A DNA stretch of 9,551 nucleotides, taken from NCBI GenBank assembly GCA_007120685.1, contig SKNG01000191.1, forward strand, positions 1 to 9,551, in the 5' to 3' direction. The notes under the pieces are model-generated. The model was not told the origin of the DNA. It did not search any database and saw nothing but the letters and a program-made list of their open reading frames with translations. Shown one piece after another: positions 5,863 to 9,551 of this stretch; position 1 is the stretch's first letter; each line of letters opens with the position of its first letter. Source of the DNA: Paracoccaceae bacterium. Lineage in GTDB: Bacteria > Pseudomonadota > Alphaproteobacteria > Rhodobacterales > Rhodobacteraceae. The position numbers and the translations under genes were made by a program.

Positions 5863-7203
5863 TTATTCGACCACCCCCAACACCGCACCCGCCAGCGAAT
5901 GGCTGGCAGCAGCCGTGATCCGCACGCGGGCCAGATCGCCCGGGGCCACGCCCCCGCCCGCCACATGCACGGCATGCAGATGGTCGGACTTGCCCACCAT
6001 CTGCCCCGGCATCCGCCCCGGTTTCTCGAACAGCACGCCGACCTCCTGCCCCACCATCGCCTCCTGTGCCGCGCGCTGCTGGTCGGCCAGCAGGGCCTGC
6101 AGGCGTTGCAGCCGCTCGGCGGCTTCCTCCGCCGGGACCGGGGCGCGTTCGGCGGCCGGGGTGCCGGGGCGTGGGGAATAGCGAAAGGAATAGGCCTGCG
6201 CATAGCCCACCGCGCGCACCAGATCGAGCGTGGCCTGAAAATCGGCCTCGCTCTCGCCCGGGAAACCCACGATGAAATCGCCCGAAAGCGCCAGATCCGG
6301 CCGCGCCACCCGCAGCCGCTCGATGATCCGCAGATACTGTTCCGCCGTGTGCTTGCGGTTCATCGCCTTCAGCACCCGGTCCGACCCCGCCTGCACGGGC
6401 AGGTGCAGATAGGGCATCAGCTTCGGCTGCGCGCCATGGGCGGCGATCAGGTCGTCGCTCATGTCATTGGGGTGCGAGGTGGTGTAGCGGATGCGTGCCA
6501 GCCCCTCGATATCGGCCAGCGCGTCGATCAGCCGGGCAAGCGACCACACAAGCCCGTTCGGCCCCTCGCCATGGTAGGCGTTGACGTTCTGACCCAGGAG
6601 CGTGATCTCGCGCACGCCGCGGTCGACCAGATCGCGCGCCTCGGCCAGCAGGCGGGCGGCGGGGCGGCTGACCTCGGCCCCGCGGGTATAGGGGACGACG
6701 CAGAAGGCACAGAACTTGTCGCAGCCCTCCTGCACGGTCAGAAACGCGGTGGGGCCACGGCTGGCCCTCGGCCCGCCAGAACGATTGGGCGGCAGGTGTT
6801 CGAACTTGTCCTCGGGCGGGAAATCGGTGTCCACGGCGCGGGCGCCGGCGCGCACCGCCGCCTCCATCGCCGGAAGCCGGTGATAGGTCTGGGGGCCCAC
6901 TACCAGATCGACCACCGGCGCGCGGCGCATGATCTCCTCGCCCTCGGCCTGGGCGACGCAGCCGGCGATGCCGATCTTCAGATCGGGGTTCGCGGCCTTC
7001 AGGGGTTTCAGCCGGCCCAGTTCGGAATAGACCTTCTCGGCCGCCTTTTCCCGGATATGGCAGGTGTTGAGCAGGATCATGTCGGCCTCTTCGGGCCGGT
7101 CGGTGGGTGTGTAGCCCTGCGCGCCCAGCGCCTCGGCCATGCGCTCGCTGTCATAGACATTCATCTGGCAGCCATAGGTCTTGATGAACAGCTTGCGGGT
7201 CAT
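5863..7203 (-). CDS. miaB: tRNA-2-methylthio-N6-dimethylallyladenosine synthase MiaB
   Basis: MiaB is a radical SAM methylthiotransferase that adds the 2-methylthio group to i6A37 next to the anticodon of tRNAs reading UNN codons. With the start at 7203 it is 446 aa, normal for the family. The N-terminal UPF0004 domain has the three cluster-binding cysteines C12 (TYGCQMN), C48 (LNTCHIR) and C82 (AGCVAQ). The radical SAM domain has C161, C165 and C168 in EGCDKFCAFC, and downstream GDFIVGFPGESEADF. The C-terminal part (about 370-440) fits a TRAM RNA-binding domain. MTRKLFIKTYGCQMN is the family's typical beginning, and AAGGAT (7213-7218 on the plus strand, read in reverse) lies about 9 nt upstream of this ATG. 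The frame stays open to 7296, but the extra 31 codons run into the palindromic repeat and have no family resemblance. The stop is TAA. It converges on nrdJ and diverges from pyrC. Confidence 0.96.
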   Translation of the reverse strand: MTRKLFIKTYGCQMNVYDSERMAEALGAQGYTPTDRPEEADMILLNTCHIREKAAEKVYSELGRLKPLKAANPDLKIGIAGCVAQAEGEEIMRRAPVVDLVVGPQTYHRLPAMEAAVRAGARAVDTDFPPEDKFEHLPPNRSGGPRASRGPTAFLTVQEGCDKFCAFCVVPYTRGAEVSRPAARLLAEARDLVDRGVREITLLGQNVNAYHGEGPNGLVWSLARLIDALADIEGLARIRYTTSHPNDMSDDLIAAHGAQPKLMPYLHLPVQAGSDRVLKAMNRKHTAEQYLRIIERLRVARPDLALSGDFIVGFPGESEADFQATLDLVRAVGYAQAYSFRYSPRPGTPAAERAPVPAEEAAERLQRLQALLADQQRAAQEAMVGQEVGVLFEKPGRMPGQMVGKSDHLHAVHVAGGGVAPGDLARVRITAAASHSLAGAVLGVVE

Positions 7204-7234
7204 GTCCGGGTCATCCTTCGCGCATCTGGTCGGG

Positions 7235-7263
7235 GATGTAAGCGAAAAGGCACGCCGCGGCAA
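7235..7263 (-). promoter_or_regulatory. Possible sigma-70-type promoter of miaB
   Basis: Read on the minus strand, TTGCCG (7258-7263) and TACATC (7235-7240) are separated by 17 bp. Matches to TTGACA and TATAAT are only 4/6 and 3/6, but the spacing is ideal. The predicted start near 7228 would give a leader of about 25 nt containing the ribosome binding site. The neighbouring palindromic array (7273-7340) would then lie just upstream of the -35. This is inference from weak matches. Confidence 0.3.
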
Positions 7264-7272
7264 CGGTGGCGG

Positions 7273-7340
7273 GAACGGCCTTCGAAGGCCGTTCACACGC
7301 GATTTCGAAATCGCGTGTCCAAGCGCCTTGCAAGGCGCTT
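7273..7340 (-). repeat. Palindromic repeat element, copy 2 (three perfect palindromes in tandem between miaB and pyrC)
   Basis: Three perfect palindromes are packed head to tail. A 22-bp one (7273-7294) is centred on TTCGAA at 7283/7284. A 24-bp one (7295-7318) is centred on TTCGAA at 7306/7307. A 20-bp one, AAGCGCCTTGCAAGGCGCTT, occupies 7321-7340 with a TTGCAA centre. Centres are 23 and 24 bp apart. Read on the minus strand, the middle and first palindromes align with copy 1 at 1604-1644, including the stretch GTGTGAACGG (7298 down to 7289). The arms differ, but each change is mirrored on the other arm. The element fills most of the gap between the divergent genes and keeps the pyrC and miaB frames open, which could mislead start calling. 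No transposase is encoded nearby. Its function is unknown. Confidence 0.85.
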
Positions 7341-7385
7341 TCCCGGCCCTTCACAGGCGGCACGGGCTGGGGTAAGGGCAGCGCC

Positions 7386-8432
7386 ATGCGCACCGAAATC
7401 ACCCTCACCCGCCCGGACGATTTCCACCTGCATCTGCGCGACGGCGCCATGCTGGAGGGCATCGCGCCCGAAACAGCACGCGATTTCGCCCGCGCTATCA
7501 TCATGCCGAACCTGGTGCCGCCGGTGGTCACTGGCGCGCAGGCCGCCGCCTATCGCAAGCGGATCATGGCCGCCCTGCCCGGCAGCAATTTCACCCCCCT
7601 GATGACGCTCTACCTTACCGAGGCCAGCGACCCCGCCGACATCACCGCCGCGCATGCTGCGGGGATCATCCACGCGGTAAAGCTCTATCCCGCCGGGGCC
7701 ACCACCAATTCCGACAGCGGCGTGCGCGATTTCGACCGGGTGCGCGGCACGCTGGAGGCGATGGCCCAGGCCGGCGTGCCGCTATGCGTGCATGGCGAGG
7801 TGACCGACAGCGACATCGACATCTTCGACCGCGAGGCGGTGTTCATCGAGCGTGTGCTGGACCCCATCCGCCGCGCGGTGCCCGGGCTGCGGGTGGTGAT
7901 GGAGCATGTGACGACGCAGGAGGCGGTGGAGTATGTGCAGGCCGCTGATGCGGGGCTGGCGGCGACCATCACCACCCATCACCTGCTGATCAACCGCAAC
8001 CATATCCTCGCTGGCGGGATCCGGCCGCATTACTACTGCCTGCCGGTCGCCAAGCGAGAGGTGCATCGTCAGGCGCTGGTGCGCGCCGCCACCTCGGGCG
8101 ATCCGCGCTTCTTTCTGGGCACCGACAGCGCGCCGCATGCCGATGATACCAAGGAATCCGCCTGCGGCTGCGCGGGCTGCTTCACGGCGACGAATACCAT
8201 GCCCGTGCTGGCACAGGTGTTCGAGAACGCCGGCGCGCTGGACCGGCTGGAGGCCTATGTTGCCCGTTACGGCGCCGATTTCTATGGCCTGCCACGCAAC
8301 ACCGGCACGCTGACCCTGACCCGGCAGGATACCCCGGTCAGCTTTCCCCGACGCATCGACACCGGCGCCGGGCCGGTAACGGTGTTCGAGCCGGGCATCG
8401 CCGTCCACTGGCAGGTCACGGCGCGGGCATAG
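7386..8432 (+). CDS. pyrC: Dihydroorotase
   Basis: PyrC catalyses the reversible cyclisation of N-carbamoyl-L-aspartate to dihydroorotate, the third step of de novo pyrimidine synthesis. The 348-aa product matches the short E. coli-type enzyme. Zinc ligands and active-site residues are all present: HLH (H14, H16) in DDFHLHLRDG, the carbamylated lysine K99 in AVKLYPAGATTNS, H136 (CVHGEV), H174 (MEHVTT) and D247 (GTDSAPHA), which correspond to H16, H18, K102, H139, H177 and D250 of E. coli PyrC. The ATG at 7386 is chosen because MRTEITLTRPDDFHLHLRDG is the family's beginning and AAGGG (7374-7378) lies 7 nt upstream. The in-frame upstream extension to 7266 is translated repeat. No clear promoter is seen between repeat and start, so the repeat may be part of the 5' UTR. 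The stop (TAG) overlaps the convergent amidase gene by 17 bp. Confidence 0.96.
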   Translation: MRTEITLTRPDDFHLHLRDGAMLEGIAPETARDFARAIIMPNLVPPVVTGAQAAAYRKRIMAALPGSNFTPLMTLYLTEASDPADITAAHAAGIIHAVKLYPAGATTNSDSGVRDFDRVRGTLEAMAQAGVPLCVHGEVTDSDIDIFDREAVFIERVLDPIRRAVPGLRVVMEHVTTQEAVEYVQAADAGLAATITTHHLLINRNHILAGGIRPHYYCLPVAKREVHRQALVRAATSGDPRFFLGTDSAPHADDTKESACGCAGCFTATNTMPVLAQVFENAGALDRLEAYVARYGADFYGLPRNTGTLTLTRQDTPVSFPRRIDTGAGPVTVFEPGIAVHWQVTARA

Positions 8433-9551
8433 GCGCGGCGGTAGGTTCGGGCGGCATCCGCTCGGCCAGCGGGTTGGCGCGGTGCCAGCCCTCGGCAAGG
8501 GCCAAGAGCCCGGCATCGGCGCCGTGCCGGCCGATCAGTTGCAACCCCATCGGTAGCCCTTTCGCCGGGCCCTGCGCCCCGAACCCCGCCGGCACCGCCA
8601 GCGCAGGCAGGCCGATCAGGCTGGCCGGCACCACCACCGCCATCCAGCGGTGATAGGTATCCATCGCCACCCCCGCCACCGTTCGCGGCCAGTCGATGTC
8701 CCGCGCAAAGGGCCAGACCTGCGCCGTCGGCAGGGCCAGCGCGTCGAAGCGGTCAAACAGCCCCGCCGCCGCCGCATACCAGCCCGAGCGGGTCAGGCTG
8801 GCAGCTTCGACCGCCTGCAGGGTCAGGCCCCGGCCCTGCTCGATCTCCCAGATCGCGGTATCCTTCAGCGCCGTCCGCTGCGCCGGATCGTCATAGAGCG
8901 GCCCCAGCCGGGCGGCATTGGCGAAAGCCCGCAGGTCCAGCCAGGACTGCCAAAGCGCCTCAAAGCCAAAGGGCGGCGCCACGGGCTCGACCACCGCGCC
9001 GGCGGCCTCCATACCGGCAAGCGCGCCCTCGCAACAGGCCAACACACCCGCTTCCATAGGCAGCGCCCCGCCCCAGTCGCCCAGCCAGCCGATGCGTGCG
9101 CCGCGCATGCCGTCAGCAGGTGGGCCGAAGCGTTCGGCCGGCAGACAGAAGGGGCGCGCGGGGTCCGGCCCGGCCATCACATCCAGCAGCAACGCCAGAT
9201 CGCGCGGGCAGCGGGCCATGGGGCCGTTGGTGGCGAGCGTGTGCAGGAAGGTCTCGCCCTCGGCCCGTTCCGGCACCCGGCCCCAGTTGGGGCGGAAGCC
9301 ATAGACATTGTTCCAGCCGGCCGGGTTGCGCAGGCTGCCCATCATGTCCGACCCATCCGCCAGCGCCAGCATGCGCAACGCCAGCGCCACCGCCGCCCCG
9401 CCGGAGGAGCCGCCCGCCGTCAGCCCCGGCGCCCAGGCATTGCCGGTGACGCCATGCACGGGGTTGAAGGTGTGGCTGCCCAGGCCGAATTCTGGCGTGT
9501 TGGTCTTGCCGATGATCAGCGCCCCGGCCGCGCGCAGCCGTTCCACGAACA
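8416..9551 (-). CDS. Amidase-signature family amidase, 5' end outside window
   Basis: Amidase-signature enzymes hydrolyse C-N amide bonds with a Ser-cisSer-Lys triad; the substrate here cannot be told. About 377 residues are visible, reading on from FVERLRAAGALIIGKTNTPE at the window edge. A GTG at 9544-9546 is probably internal, because the family has some 60-100 residues before this point. Counting that GTG as residue 1, the glycine/serine-rich segment GGSSGG supplies the cis-serine S47, and GSDMMGSLRNPA supplies the nucleophile S71. Their spacing of 24 is as in characterised amidases. The catalytic lysine would lie upstream, outside the window. The usual DxGGSxRxPA is DMMGSLRNPA here, a variant I believe occurs in related amidases. 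The C-terminus (PMGLQLIGRHGADAGLLALA) is typical. The TGA stop lies within the pyrC 3' end. It is not GatA by context, with no gatC or gatB in view. Confidence 0.88.
   Translation of the reverse strand, partial: FVERLRAAGALIIGKTNTPEFGLGSHTFNPVHGVTGNAWAPGLTAGGSSGGAAVALALRMLALADGSDMMGSLRNPAGWNNVYGFRPNWGRVPERAEGETFLHTLATNGPMARCPRDLALLLDVMAGPDPARPFCLPAERFGPPADGMRGARIGWLGDWGGALPMEAGVLACCEGALAGMEAAGAVVEPVAPPFGFEALWQSWLDLRAFANAARLGPLYDDPAQRTALKDTAIWEIEQGRGLTLQAVEAASLTRSGWYAAAAGLFDRFDALALPTAQVWPFARDIDWPRTVAGVAMDTYHRWMAVVVPASLIGLPALAVPAGFGAQGPAKGLPMGLQLIGRHGADAGLLALAEGWHRANPLAERMPPEPTAAPMPAP

Noticed and set aside
7211..7300. Short minus-strand frame ending just before miaB (ending CLFAYIPDQMREG), possible remnant gene or leader peptide
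   Set aside because: It begins inside the palindromic repeat, has no good start with a ribosome binding site and covers the likely miaB promoter. Too little to support a gene.
7350..7378. Promoter for pyrC (TTCACA, 17 bp, TAAGGG)
   Set aside because: The -10 match is poor and overlaps the Shine-Dalgarno sequence, leaving no room for a leader before the start at 7386.
5812..7602. 596-codon open frame on the plus strand opposite miaB
   Set aside because: It is a shadow of miaB running on through the repeat into the start of pyrC in another frame, with no family resemblance.
1..9551. CRISPR array, tRNA/rRNA genes, insertion sequences, phage or defence genes
   Set aside because: No spaced direct repeats, no tRNA-like folds with the conserved arms, and no transposase, integrase, nuclease or toxin motifs were seen on either strand.

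Overview
The window reads as chromosomal DNA of a phototrophic alphaproteobacterium, most likely a member of the Rhodobacteraceae. The evidence is high GC with strong GC3 bias, bacteriochlorophyll genes bchD and bchO in the order usual for purple bacteria, and a very long B12-dependent ribonucleotide reductase of the type common in this family. Genus cannot be decided from this stretch.

Layout. Positions 1-1713 (+) hold the 3' end of bchD (Mg-chelatase subunit with VWA domain) followed 3 nt later by bchO, probably the last genes of a bchI-bchD-bchO operon at the edge of a photosynthesis gene cluster. The 3' end of bchO runs through a palindromic repeat element that adds about 50 residues to the protein, and a T-rich terminator follows. 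The 380-base gap 1714-2093 has no convincing gene. It contains that terminator, a possible promoter/NrdR-like site at 1891-1904 and a strongly folded segment, 1916-2031, closed by a 15-bp stem. This segment is a candidate structured 5' leader of nrdJ. I see nothing definite in 1817-1890 apart from an isolated TTGACG, nor in 2032-2081 apart from short direct repeats.

Positions 2094-5756 (+) encode NrdJ (class II RNR, 1220 aa), closed by a strong hairpin terminator. Converging on it is miaB (5863-7203, -), a tRNA-modifying radical SAM enzyme. Between miaB and the divergent pyrC (7386-8432, +; dihydroorotase) lies a second copy of the palindromic element, here with three perfect palindromes back to back. 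pyrC and a partial amidase-signature gene (8416 to beyond 9551, -) converge and overlap by 17 bp.

The protein genes are ordinary: pigment synthesis, deoxynucleotide supply, pyrimidine synthesis and tRNA modification, with no sign of a defence, mobile or secretion system. The interesting signals are non-coding: the folded region ahead of nrdJ, and the two related palindromic elements whose arms change in concert while their centres and a linker are kept.
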